Source: Spirochaetales bacterium
GTDB taxonomy: Bacteria; Spirochaetota; Spirochaetia; ARS1246
Assembly: GCA_002688185.1 (NCBI GenBank)
Contig: NZCE01000003.1
Coordinates: 1 to 64,000 of the forward strand
DNA length: 64,000 nt
Direction: 5' to 3'
Shown here: piece after piece, positions 25,952 through 34,522 of the stretch
Layout of the letters: every line of letters starts with the position of its first letter
Position numbering within the stretch: the first letter of the stretch is position 1
Program-made: the position numbers and the translations under genes
The notes under the pieces: model-generated
What the model was told of the DNA's origin: nothing
The model's input: only the letters and a program-made list of their open reading frames with translations
Database searches by the model: none

Positions 25952-27764
25952 TGTAAATGATTTTACCGTAAAAGTTTCAAACGTGAATGGCTCCGGTTCC
26001 GCGAGCGCCAACAGTTTGCTTTCTAAAACCATCTTCCGAATGGGAATCCCCGTATCTGCAAAAAATATTTTTCCGTCAAATATCCAAGGATTACCTACCT
26101 GGTACGAAATCAGAGTCAACTGTGATGGGCACACCGGTCGTTCTCCGGAAATCGATTTTCTCATCGCCATGAATCCGCAAACTTTTGCCCAGGATATTGC
26201 CGAGGTCTCTCCCGGCGGATATATCCTCTACGACTCGACATGGCCGATAGAAAACGAGCTCATGAGGAACGATGTCACGTTTCTTTCGATTCCCCTTACC
26301 GCCTTGGGCGTTGAGTCTTTTCCCGATGTCAAGATACGGATTCTTATGAAGAATATCACTTACGTAGGTGCGGCGGCAGCCTTTTTGAATATTGATCTTG
26401 ATGTGATCCGCCGCCTTCTCCGCGAAACATATTCGCGCAAGCCACACCTATCGGATGCGAACATGAACGCCATTGAGCTGAGCCATTCTTATGTGAAAGA
26501 AAACTTCACCTGCCCGCTGCCTTTCTATGCAAAGTCCATGAACAGCACCGAGGGAATGATTTTGATGAACGGCAATACCGCGGCGGCATTGGGGTGTCTG
26601 TACGCCGGTGCAACGGTCGCCGCTTGGTATCCCATAACCCCTGCTACGTCGATAACGGATGCCTTCAAGCAGTTGTGCGGCAAATACCGCAAAGACCCCG
26701 ATACCGGCAGATTTAACGCCTGCATTGTCCAAGCTGAGGACGAGCTTTCTGCCGTAGGCATCGCAATTGGCGCCGGCTGGGCCGGCGTGAGGGCTTTTAC
26801 CCCCACAAGCGGCGCCGGAATATCGCTCATGGGCGAGTTTCTTGGATTTGCCTACTACACGGAGGTGCCTATCGTAGTATTCAACGTGCAACGAGCCGGA
26901 CCTTCCACTGGGATGCCCACACGAACGCAGCAGGCCGATATTTTGAGCAGCGCTTATGCTTCCCACGGTGACACCCAGCACATTTTACTCTTTCCTTCCG
27001 ACCCCGAGGAGTGTTTTTATCTTGCAGTTCAGGCATTTGACGCCGCCGAGCGGTTTCAAACACCGGTTCTGGTCCTGTCCGATCTTGATATCGGTATGAA
27101 CGAATGGATGACGCCTCTCTTGAAATGGGAAGACGACTACAGCCCGGACCGAGGGAAGGTGCTTGATGTTTCCGATCTCGAAGATATCGAACATTTTTAT
27201 CGCTACCTTGATTCTGATAATGACGGCATCTGCTACCGGACCCTTCCCGGCGTCCATCCAAATGGAGCGTATTTTTTGCGGGGCTCGGGTCACAATAAAT
27301 ACGGCAAGTACTCTGAGAAGGGATCCGAATATATTGAAAACACCGACCGTTTGAGAAGAAAGTTTGAAACTGCCAAGCAAGAACTGCCGGAACCGGTAAT
27401 TCGGGGCGGCGGAGAGGGACGGATGGGTATTATTTCCGTCGGCAGTTGTGATGGAGCCGTCCGGGAAGCCAGGCAGATAGTTGCTGCTGAAGGGTTGGAT
27501 TTTGACTACATGAGAATCAGGGCATATCCATTCTCAGATAAAGTCGATGAGTTTTTGGACAGCCATGAGCGCTGCGTAGTTATTGAGCAGAACCGCGACG
27601 CTCAGCTCAGATCATTGCTGATACTCGAAACGACAGGCAAAAAGGAGAATATATCGTCTATTCTGAGCTACGGCGGACTACCAATCGACGCCGGTTACGT
27701 TGCCAAATCCCTGAAAACGCTGAATGAGGATGGAGACAATCATGAGCTACGGAACAAAGCCTAA
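25941..27764 (+). CDS. korA: 2-oxoacid:acceptor oxidoreductase, fused gamma-alpha subunit
   Basis: A 607-residue subunit. The first ~190 residues are the gamma domain (GIPVSAKNIFPSNIQGLPTWYEI), the rest the pyrimidine-binding alpha domain: AAWYPITPATSITDAF, the glutamate-bearing AEDELSAVGIAIGAGWAG, and RAGPSTGMPTRTQQADI. Such gamma-alpha fusions pair with a separate beta chain and act as 2-oxoglutarate or related 2-oxoacid:ferredoxin oxidoreductases, giving acyl-CoA, CO2 and reduced acceptor, or the reverse carboxylation. AGGAG is four bases before ATG. The beta-subunit gene begins within its last codons. The symbol is given by class; the exact 2-oxoacid is not certain. Confidence 0.92.
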   Translation: MKPDVNDFTVKVSNVNGSGSASANSLLSKTIFRMGIPVSAKNIFPSNIQGLPTWYEIRVNCDGHTGRSPEIDFLIAMNPQTFAQDIAEVSPGGYILYDSTWPIENELMRNDVTFLSIPLTALGVESFPDVKIRILMKNITYVGAAAAFLNIDLDVIRRLLRETYSRKPHLSDANMNAIELSHSYVKENFTCPLPFYAKSMNSTEGMILMNGNTAAALGCLYAGATVAAWYPITPATSITDAFKQLCGKYRKDPDTGRFNACIVQAEDELSAVGIAIGAGWAGVRAFTPTSGAGISLMGEFLGFAYYTEVPIVVFNVQRAGPSTGMPTRTQQADILSSAYASHGDTQHILLFPSDPEECFYLAVQAFDAAERFQTPVLVLSDLDIGMNEWMTPLLKWEDDYSPDRGKVLDVSDLEDIEHFYRYLDSDNDGICYRTLPGVHPNGAYFLRGSGHNKYGKYSEKGSEYIENTDRLRRKFETAKQELPEPVIRGGGEGRMGIISVGSCDGAVREARQIVAAEGLDFDYMRIRAYPFSDKVDEFLDSHERCVVIEQNRDAQLRSLLILETTGKKENISSILSYGGLPIDAGYVAKSLKTLNEDGDNHELRNKA

Positions 27765-28797
27765 AGTATCGCACCCGAGCCTGCCACCAAATAAGATTGG
27801 GCTTCTTGAGCGGGACTATGAAGGCGTCATGTCCACCCTCTGCGCCGGATGCGGTCATGACTCGGTGACGGCGGCGATCATCCGGGCAGTATATGAGCTT
27901 GCCATTCCGCCCCATCGCGTGGCAAAGTTCAGCGGCATTGGATGCTCATCAAAAACGCCGACGTATTTTCTTGGAGCCGCTCACGGTGTGAACTCCCTCC
28001 ACGGCCGCATGCCGTCGATAGCGTCCGGTGCAAATGCGGCCAATAGGGACTTATATATCATTGGCACTTCGGGGGACGGCGATTCTCTATCAATTGGTTT
28101 CGGTCAGTTCGCTCATGTTGCCAGGAGAAACGTCAACATGCTCTACGTATTGCAAAATAACGGCGTATACGGGCTGACGAAAGGGCAATTCTCCGCATCC
28201 GCCGATTTGGGCAGCAAGCTGAAAAAGGGTGAAACAAATCAATTCAATCCGATTGATCCGGCGTTGTTGGCCATAAGCCTCGGTGCGTCTTTTGTAGCAA
28301 GGTCTTTTTCCGGCGACAAGGAGCAGCTCATTCCCCTCATCAAGGTGGGCTTGCGCCACGGAGGTTTCGCCTTCATTGATGTAATCTCGCCGTGCGTCAC
28401 GTTTAACGATCACGAAGCCTCCACCAAAAGCTATATGCACACCCGGGAGAATCGTCATGAAGTTGTGCACATGGATTTTATCCAAAAAGCCGAGGAGATT
28501 GTGACGCAATACGAGAAAGGTGCGAGCCAACGGGTGGTCCTCCACGACGGCACTCCTATCGTGCTGAAAAAAACCACCGACGATTTTGATCCAACCGATC
28601 CCATTAGCTCCCACGCGTATATCCGGGAAAATCAACTCAAAGGACAGATTGCAACAGGGCTGCTTTATATCGATGAAAGCGTAAAGGATATGCATGAGGT
28701 GGCGGAAACCGTAGAGACTCCCCTGGTGGATGTCCCCTTTGAGAAGCTTAATCCGGGAGCCGGCGCTCTCGAGGAGCTTCAGGCCGCCTATAGATAA
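27742..28797 (+). CDS. korB: 2-oxoacid:acceptor oxidoreductase, beta subunit (TPP-binding)
   Basis: A 351-residue protein with the thiamine-diphosphate site: CAGCGHDSVTAA at the start and the GDGDSLSIGFGQFAH Mg-TPP motif, followed by LQNNGVYGLTKGQFS. It completes the enzyme with the gamma-alpha subunit encoded just upstream; the frames overlap by 23 bases. The ATG at 27742 has GGAG six bases before it, which is better than the ATG at 27724. CxxC pairs beyond CAGC are few, so the beta chain carries no extra clusters; those are on the flavoprotein subunit. Confidence 0.93.
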   Translation: MSYGTKPKVSHPSLPPNKIGLLERDYEGVMSTLCAGCGHDSVTAAIIRAVYELAIPPHRVAKFSGIGCSSKTPTYFLGAAHGVNSLHGRMPSIASGANAANRDLYIIGTSGDGDSLSIGFGQFAHVARRNVNMLYVLQNNGVYGLTKGQFSASADLGSKLKKGETNQFNPIDPALLAISLGASFVARSFSGDKEQLIPLIKVGLRHGGFAFIDVISPCVTFNDHEASTKSYMHTRENRHEVVHMDFIQKAEEIVTQYEKGASQRVVLHDGTPIVLKKTTDDFDPTDPISSHAYIRENQLKGQIATGLLYIDESVKDMHEVAETVETPLVDVPFEKLNPGAGALEELQAAYR

Positions 28798-28839
28798 CCC
28801 TCCGGTTTACATCTCCTCTGTTAGCCGTCTCGGGCGGAC

Positions 28840-29409
28840 TCAGTCGTGCACCGCTGAGTCTAGCCACCGGCGATACCATTGTAGTGCAATCAGCAGTACT
28901 CCATTGTCAAAATCTCCGGTGCCGCCGGCTTCCATGACTTTTGCTATTTCCACTTCTTCAATCTCGAGCAGCTCGAGGTCATCGAGGTCGAGTTCCTGCA
29001 CCTTTATCAAATCCGTCGCGAGGAATGTGTAAACCCTGTTGTTCATAAACGCCGGGTTAGGGTTTACGTTGCCTATTTCTACAATTGATCCGGCTTCACA
29101 ACCGGTTTCTTCCAAAAGCTCCCGTACCGCGGCCTTGGCCGGGTCCTCGCCTCTGTGTACTACTCCAGAGGGAAACTCGAGTGTTACCATGCCGCTCCCG
29201 TGTCTAAACTGTCTGACCATATACGCCATCGTGTCGTTGAGCATGGGGATAATGGTAACCCAATGAGGTGTGTCGGCAATAACAAAAGTTCCCCGCTGTC
29301 CCGTCGGCGATTGCCGGATTACGGTCTGAATATCAAAAATGCCGAACTTCCGCGTCTTTCCCCACCGAGAATCAGACCATTTAAGATGATTAAATTGATC
29401 CTTTTTCAT
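28840..29409 (-). CDS. NUDIX hydrolase
   Basis: A 189-residue enzyme with a complete Nudix box, GVVHRGEDPAKAAVRELLEE followed by TG, at about 86-108. The arrangement around it (VRQFRHGSGMVTLEFPSG) resembles ADP-ribose/ADP-sugar pyrophosphatases, which split a sugar nucleotide into sugar phosphate and AMP. It is the last gene of a five-gene minus-strand operon and overlaps the membrane protein gene by four bases (ATGA). Near it are kinases for sugar acids or glycated compounds, so a house-cleaning role on sugar nucleotides is plausible. Confidence 0.92.
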   Translation of the reverse strand: MKKDQFNHLKWSDSRWGKTRKFGIFDIQTVIRQSPTGQRGTFVIADTPHWVTIIPMLNDTMAYMVRQFRHGSGMVTLEFPSGVVHRGEDPAKAAVRELLEETGCEAGSIVEIGNVNPNPAFMNNRVYTFLATDLIKVQELDLDDLELLEIEEVEIAKVMEAGGTGDFDNGVLLIALQWYRRWLDSAVHD

Positions 29410-29819
29410 AGCTCAACCGGTAGGAGGAACGCTACGCCTACCGCCACTCCCACGAGTCCGGGAACAAGAGGCCATTTTAAAGCTTTGCCGTCCAAAAGCA
29501 ACGTCACCGGGGTCGCCAGTAGAAATCCTCCGGAGAGAAAGAGAAAAAAAACTGCGCCCGCGCGTGTACCTGCGATCTCCAGGTCCGAGGCCGTGTACCA
29601 TACCAACCCGGCGCCGCCACCTGAGAGCACGCATCCCAGTACGGACAGCCCGGGTACTTTCGTGAGCAAGGCGACCACGATTAGCACCAGGCCGGCAACA
29701 AACGGGATCCATGAGACAATTCCGCCGCGAGAAAGGAGCTGGACGACGAAAAAGCCCGCGCCGATCAGAATAAGTATGCCGCCGGCAAGAAGAGTCTGTC
29801 TCTGCCTATTATCAAGCAT
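29406..29819 (-). CDS. Small four-span membrane protein, function unknown
   Basis: A 137-residue protein with four or five hydrophobic segments rich in Gly, Val and Leu (AGGILILIGAGFFVVQLL, WIPFVAGLVLIVVALLT, VFFLFLSGGFLLATPVTLLL). It has no motif that I recognise. It overlaps the radical-SAM gene upstream by eight bases and the NUDIX gene downstream by four, so it is made together with them. It could anchor or transport something related to their pathway, but nothing in the sequence says what. Confidence 0.7.
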   Translation of the reverse strand: MLDNRQRQTLLAGGILILIGAGFFVVQLLSRGGIVSWIPFVAGLVLIVVALLTKVPGLSVLGCVLSGGGAGLVWYTASDLEIAGTRAGAVFFLFLSGGFLLATPVTLLLDGKALKWPLVPGLVGVAVGVAFLLPVEL

Positions 29820-30783
29820 CCGTAGGTTCCCCCTCGGCCGGATATCTACCTATTACGCCGTCTCTGCCATGAATCAAGAACCAACCGTCCGGACCTTTTG
29901 AAAAGTTCGTCTCGGTGATCTCGGTCTTACCCCCTCCGTCAGGGAGATCGACGGCAAACCTGGGCATTGCTATCCGAGATATCATTCCCTTTAGTTCGGA
30001 GACTATCTCAATGCTGCGGTCAAGACGAACGCGAAAATGGGACGTCCCCGCCGCCAGGTCGCCTTGGAAAAGGTAGTAGGGCTTAACGTGGCACCGTACC
30101 AAGGCGCGGAATAATTCCGCAAGTATGCCCGCGTTGTCGTTAATACCCTTAAGGAGCACGGTCTGGCACATAACAGGCACGCCGTGGCGTAAAATGGTCC
30201 GAAGCGCCGATTTACATTGAGGAGTTATTTCCCGCGGATGGTTGAATTGAGCTATAATCCACGCCGGTGCATTTTTAGCGATTATCGCGCAAAATTCGTC
30301 GGTGATTCGGCTTGGGAGAACCGAGGGAATCCGGGTACAAATCCTGAGCACGAGCTCGTCTCTTACGGACCTGAAACGAGACAACATTTCGGCAAACGCG
30401 CTATCGCTCAAAGTAAGAGGGTCGCCGCCGGAAAGCAGTACCTCATCAATTTCTCTATGAACCTTTACATAGTTTAGAATGTCCTCGAGTTGTAAGGATG
30501 AAAGGGGTCCTGAGCGGCTGCCGGTGAAGTATCTCCTAAAACAGTATCTGCAATTGATTGCACACTCGTCGGTGGTAAGTGCGAGAACTCGGCTTGGATA
30601 TCGGTGTATCAATCGAGAAACAGGTGAATAGGCATCTTCGTGCAGTGGATCGGCCGACTCGTACGGTAAAACCGTGCCCTCGCTGTCAGTGGGCATGAAC
30701 TGTCTACGGATAGGATCATCAACTTCCGGCAGGGCAAGGCCTGAAAAAAAAGGAGTTACCCGCTGGGTAAGTGTATAATTCAT
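29812..30783 (-). CDS. Lysine 2,3-aminomutase/EpmB-like radical SAM protein
   Basis: A 323-residue enzyme with the radical-SAM triad C74, C78 and C81 (CAINCRYC), the SGGDPL SAM-binding stretch and the PLP lysine in LPDGGGK. Length and the missing C-terminal oligomerisation part fit the EpmB (YjeK) side of the KamA family, which turns lysine into beta-lysine, in EpmB to modify elongation factor P. No epmA or efp gene is near. Here it follows an APH/fructosamine-kinase-like gene after two bases, which leaves a role in amine salvage open. The start at 30783 is chosen because a longer frame would overlap that gene. Confidence 0.88.
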   Translation of the reverse strand: MNYTLTQRVTPFFSGLALPEVDDPIRRQFMPTDSEGTVLPYESADPLHEDAYSPVSRLIHRYPSRVLALTTDECAINCRYCFRRYFTGSRSGPLSSLQLEDILNYVKVHREIDEVLLSGGDPLTLSDSAFAEMLSRFRSVRDELVLRICTRIPSVLPSRITDEFCAIIAKNAPAWIIAQFNHPREITPQCKSALRTILRHGVPVMCQTVLLKGINDNAGILAELFRALVRCHVKPYYLFQGDLAAGTSHFRVRLDRSIEIVSELKGMISRIAMPRFAVDLPDGGGKTEITETNFSKGPDGWFLIHGRDGVIGRYPAEGEPTDA

Positions 30784-30785
30784 TC

Positions 30786-31751
30786 CTACGCCGATTTCTG
30801 AATGAAGCGTAAACACTCCTGGGCGCCGCGGCGATAGTAATATTCATTGGGATACATGGAAATGTGCTTCAAATGCATTTTTAGATTATAGATATGTAGT
30901 CTCAAGGCAAACCCATCATCAAGGTCGTGTGTCGCGGTATAGCGATTAAAAAAGCGTTGATCGGCCATTCCAAACATATACATAAATGATATTTCCCGCG
31001 CATAATCGGCAAAAAATCCTGGGATGTCAATAAAACCGCTTACGTATGGAATGTCATTCCTGAAAGCAATCATCACATTTCCTGACCAGATATCATAGTG
31101 AGTCATAGTGCTTACCGCGCCGATATCGATCATCCCGGGGATAGATGATCGGATTTCGTGAATCTGGTCCAGCATCTTCTCCGATACAAAATCTCCCTGC
31201 GAAACTTCGGCCAGGACTTTGTCAAATCGAGGCAGCCAAAAATCCCTCCAATGACAATTCCGCCCATCTTGTCCAACCTCAATGCCGCCGAATCCCGTAT
31301 CATGGTTTTCGTGGAGCGCTGTCACATATTCGGCTATTTCATCGTTGATGCGTTGCCGCTCTCCAGTGGTAAAGCTCCCGGCAATCTCATGCATTACCTG
31401 CCCGTGTATGCGGCGCATTACGAGGACACTTCCGGGAATAATCTCGCCGGCCGTATCGCTCAGCAACGGCTCAGGCACCGGCATTTCCGAGTACGCGCTA
31501 AAACTTTTGAGAACGTTAAACTCGCGAGAGAGGCTTTCGTCTCCAACCTTAGGGCTGATTTTGAAAACAAGCTCGACTTTCTCTGACCCGGCGTCAACAG
31601 AAATAACGCGATTCCAACACCCACCGGTGAGCACACGATACTGCCCGACTTGAGTTTTCCGTCCCAGAGCGGAGGATGCCAATGCGCTCAGGTTTTCAGA
31701 CGTTAATTCCGGGTCGATTTCCCGCCTGAGCAACTCCTCCTGTACATTCAT
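30786..31751 (-). CDS. APH/fructosamine-kinase-like phosphotransferase
   Basis: A 321-residue kinase of the aminoglycoside phosphotransferase/fructosamine-3-kinase superfamily. The catalytic loop THYDIWSGNVM carries the Asp and Asn; the metal-binding FIDIPGFF follows about 20 residues later. The WSGN form of the loop is like fructosamine kinases (LHGDLWSGN), whereas choline and aminoglycoside kinases usually differ. An N-lobe lysine is in VFKIS. Substrate is unproven: fructosamines, an amino alcohol or a sugar are possible. It lies between a KDG-kinase-like gene (9 bases) and a KamA-like gene (2 bases). Confidence 0.7.
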   Translation of the reverse strand: MNVQEELLRREIDPELTSENLSALASSALGRKTQVGQYRVLTGGCWNRVISVDAGSEKVELVFKISPKVGDESLSREFNVLKSFSAYSEMPVPEPLLSDTAGEIIPGSVLVMRRIHGQVMHEIAGSFTTGERQRINDEIAEYVTALHENHDTGFGGIEVGQDGRNCHWRDFWLPRFDKVLAEVSQGDFVSEKMLDQIHEIRSSIPGMIDIGAVSTMTHYDIWSGNVMIAFRNDIPYVSGFIDIPGFFADYAREISFMYMFGMADQRFFNRYTATHDLDDGFALRLHIYNLKMHLKHISMYPNEYYYRRGAQECLRFIQKSA

Positions 31752-31760
31752 GAAGCTCGG

Positions 31761-32861
31761 CTACCGCACGACACGGGCACTTCCACCTCCCATAAGCTTC
31801 TCGACCTCAGCCTGTGTGGCCATCGAGGTATCACCCGGCGTAGTCATCGCGAGCGCCCCGTGTGCGGCGCCATATTCCACAGCTTGCTGGGGATCTCCGG
31901 TTTCCATAAAGCCAAATATCAGGCCCGAGGCAAAGCTGTCCCCGCCGCCGACGCGATCGTGGATTTCCAGTCCCTTGCGCATTTGCGCCTCATAAAACTC
32001 GCCGTCGGCCCAACAGATCGCCCCCCAATCGTTCACTGTTGCCGTTTTTACAGACCGCAGAGTTGTGCCTATAACTTTAAAATTAGGGTACATCTCAACA
32101 ACGGTATTAATCATCTTCTGATAGTTACCCACATCGAGGTCGGAGAGATTCTCATCAACGCCCTCAACCTCAAATCCGAGGGCTGCAGTAAAATCCTCTT
32201 CATTGCCGATCATAACGTCTACATAACGAGCTAGTTTTCTGTTTACTTCCTTTGCTTTTTCGTGTCCTCCGATTGCCTTCCACAGGGATGCCCGGAAGTT
32301 TAAATCGTAGGAGATGATGGTGCCGTGTCTATGCGCCGCTTCCATGGCTTCCTCGAGCACGGCGGGAGTAGTCTCAGAAAGAGCGGCGAAAATACCTCCC
32401 GTGTGAAACCAACGCGCCCCGGCATCTCCAAAAATCCCTTCCCAGTCGATATCGCCCTTTTTTAGTAGGCTAGCGGCCGTGTTTCCCCTGTCTGAGGTGC
32501 CCAACGCGCCGCGAACTCCGTGACCTTTTTCGGTAAAGTTCAGTCCGTTCCGCACGGTTCTGCCGATTCCGTCATAGGGCACCCACTTGATAAAATCAGT
32601 GTCAACGCCGCCCTGCATGATAAAATCCTCGATCAAGTGACCCACTTCATTTTCTGCAAATGAGGTGACCACCGCGGTTTTCATCCCAAAGCATTTTCGT
32701 AGGCCCCGGGTTACATTGTACTCTCCTCCGCCTTCCCACACGCGGAAGTCTCGGGCCGTCCGAACACGACCCTCCCCGGGATCGAGCCTCAACATGATTT
32801 CACCAAGGGATACACAATCGTACGCACAAGAGTCTTTGGCCTTTATGGATAGAGCCGCCAT
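31761..32861 (-). CDS. kdgK: PfkB-family sugar kinase, probable 2-keto-3-deoxygluconate kinase
   Basis: A 366-residue ribokinase-fold enzyme. The PfkB signature DRVGGGDSFASGLIFG holds the catalytic Asp and anion hole near the C-terminus; the early GGGEYNVTRGLRKCFG is the substrate-side GG motif. Length and these forms fit KDG kinases, which make KDPG for Entner-Doudoroff-type aldol cleavage. The ATG at 32861 has GGAGG six bases upstream; a longer frame from 32891 is unlikely. First gene of the five-gene operon. Another sugar acid as substrate is possible. Confidence 0.82.
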   Translation of the reverse strand: MAALSIKAKDSCAYDCVSLGEIMLRLDPGEGRVRTARDFRVWEGGGEYNVTRGLRKCFGMKTAVVTSFAENEVGHLIEDFIMQGGVDTDFIKWVPYDGIGRTVRNGLNFTEKGHGVRGALGTSDRGNTAASLLKKGDIDWEGIFGDAGARWFHTGGIFAALSETTPAVLEEAMEAAHRHGTIISYDLNFRASLWKAIGGHEKAKEVNRKLARYVDVMIGNEEDFTAALGFEVEGVDENLSDLDVGNYQKMINTVVEMYPNFKVIGTTLRSVKTATVNDWGAICWADGEFYEAQMRKGLEIHDRVGGGDSFASGLIFGFMETGDPQQAVEYGAAHGALAMTTPGDTSMATQAEVEKLMGGGSARVVR

Positions 32862-33003
32862 CTGTTCCTCCGATTTCGATAATAGCTGCACAGGTATTTT
32901 AGTATGCTCAGGCGGCCGGCGGCAAGCCTCCGACCCGGTGGGTAAGAATCCCCCAACTCACAGAGTCTATCTACCAACGCTATGACAAGAAAGGAACATC
33001 ATC

Positions 33004-34521
33004 ATGAGCACGGTTACAGTACTTCCAAACGATATTCACAACCAACGCCTTGTCGAAAATGTTCATCCACCGGCATGGGAGAACCCTAAGCCTGACGGAA
33101 CTTACAACCTTGTGGTTGTTGGTGCGGGCACGGCCGGATTGGTAACGGCGGCCGGCGCGGCGGCCCTCGGCGCAAAAGTAGCTCTTGTTGAGCGCCACCT
33201 TATGGGGGGCGACTGCCTTAATGTGGGATGTGTGCCATCAAAAGGTCTGATCCGTGCGGGCAGGGCGTTGGCGGATGTAAGGGATGCGGGTGAATTTGGC
33301 GTGCGCGTGCCCAAAGGTACAACCGTGGATTTTGGTGCGGTGATGGAGCGGATGAGAATGCTCCGGGCAAAAATCAGTCCCAACGATTCGGTACAACGAT
33401 TCTCAGATCTCGGAATTGATGTGTTTCTCGGTCATGGGAAGTTTGTTTCGCCAAAAGCGATAGAGGTCGACGGTACAGGTTTAAGTTTTTCCCGTGCGGT
33501 CATAGCCACGGGTGCGAGAGCAATGGCTCCTCCGATACCGGGACTCGACGATGCAGGGCACCTAACCAATGAAACAATATTTACCCTTACCGAGCTGCCA
33601 AAACGGCTCGCAGTCATTGGGGCCGGCCCCATAGGGTGTGAAATGGCCCAATCGTTTGCCAGGTTTGGCTCTTTAGTCTACCTGCTCGAGCTTTCGGATC
33701 ACATACTGCCAAAAGAGCCGCACCATATATCCAAAGTTGTTGAAGACGCCATGGATCGAGATGGCGTGAATCTCATAAAGCGCTGTAAAACCAGCCGCGT
33801 TGAGGCATCGAGAGGCGGAAAAACAATTCATTTTGAATGCGACGGCGATAATCGCACCGTTGAGGTTGACGAAATACTTGTTGGCGTTGGGCGTGCTCCA
33901 AACGTTGCGAATCTTGGCCTTGAGGCAGCGGGGGTAGCGTATGACAGCCGGGTCGGGGTAACGGTCAACGATTACTTACAGACTACAAACCGCAGAGTTT
34001 ACGCCGCCGGGGACATCAGCTCTAAGTTCAAGTTTACCCATACCGCCGAATTCTTGGCGGCAATCGCAACCCAGAACTCCCTTTTTATGCGTACGAAGAA
34101 AGCTTCATCGCTGACTATCCCGTGGAGTACTTTTACCGACCCTGAAGTGGCGCATGTCGGCCTTTATCCAGCCGATGGGGCAGCCCTGGGGGTCGACACG
34201 ACCACGTATACGTACAAACTGGATGAGGTGGACAGAGCAATTTTGGACGGTGAGGAAAATGGATTTGCCGAAATTTACGTAAAAAAGGGCACTGACAAGA
34301 TCCTCGGCGCAACAATCGTGGCCCGGCATGCCGGTGAAATGATAAACGAAATTACGTTGGCAATTACAGCAGGTGCAGGATTGGGGGCAATAACGGCGAC
34401 TATTCATCCATATCCCACACAAGCAGAAGTAATCAGAAAAGTGGCCCGTGAATATTATAAAACCAGACTTACTCCCCGCGTAAAAAAACTGATGGAACGA
34501 TGGATGAGATTCAGAAGATAA
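33004..34521 (+). CDS. Pyridine nucleotide-disulfide oxidoreductase (MerA-like, without mercury cysteines)
   Basis: A 505-residue flavoprotein. FAD binds at VVVGAGTAGLVTAAGAAALG; the redox pair is GGDCLNVGCVPSK; the NAD(P) loop is AVIGAGPIGCEMAQ; the second FAD site is VYAAGDI. The C-terminal interface has HPYPTQAEV, where MerA and dihydrolipoamide dehydrogenase have the catalytic His; here the typical HxxPT-E motif is kept as HPYPTQAE. MerA's terminal Cys-Cys and N-terminal heavy-metal domain are absent, so mercury reduction is unlikely despite the usual database label. Probably a quinone- or disulfide-reducing enzyme. It is divergent from kdgK, and an AAGGAA ribosome site precedes the ATG. 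Confidence 0.88.
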   Translation: MSTVTVLPNDIHNQRLVENVHPPAWENPKPDGTYNLVVVGAGTAGLVTAAGAAALGAKVALVERHLMGGDCLNVGCVPSKGLIRAGRALADVRDAGEFGVRVPKGTTVDFGAVMERMRMLRAKISPNDSVQRFSDLGIDVFLGHGKFVSPKAIEVDGTGLSFSRAVIATGARAMAPPIPGLDDAGHLTNETIFTLTELPKRLAVIGAGPIGCEMAQSFARFGSLVYLLELSDHILPKEPHHISKVVEDAMDRDGVNLIKRCKTSRVEASRGGKTIHFECDGDNRTVEVDEILVGVGRAPNVANLGLEAAGVAYDSRVGVTVNDYLQTTNRRVYAAGDISSKFKFTHTAEFLAAIATQNSLFMRTKKASSLTIPWSTFTDPEVAHVGLYPADGAALGVDTTTYTYKLDEVDRAILDGEENGFAEIYVKKGTDKILGATIVARHAGEMINEITLAITAGAGLGAITATIHPYPTQAEVIRKVAREYYKTRLTPRVKKLMERWMRFRR

Positions 34522-34522
34522 C

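Noticed and set aside
26448..26981. Open frame of 177 codons on the minus strand
   Set aside because: Antisense to the highly conserved pyrimidine domain of korA.
33004..34521. True mercuric reductase
   Set aside because: No N-terminal metal domain, no C-terminal Cys-Cys and no mer genes nearby.
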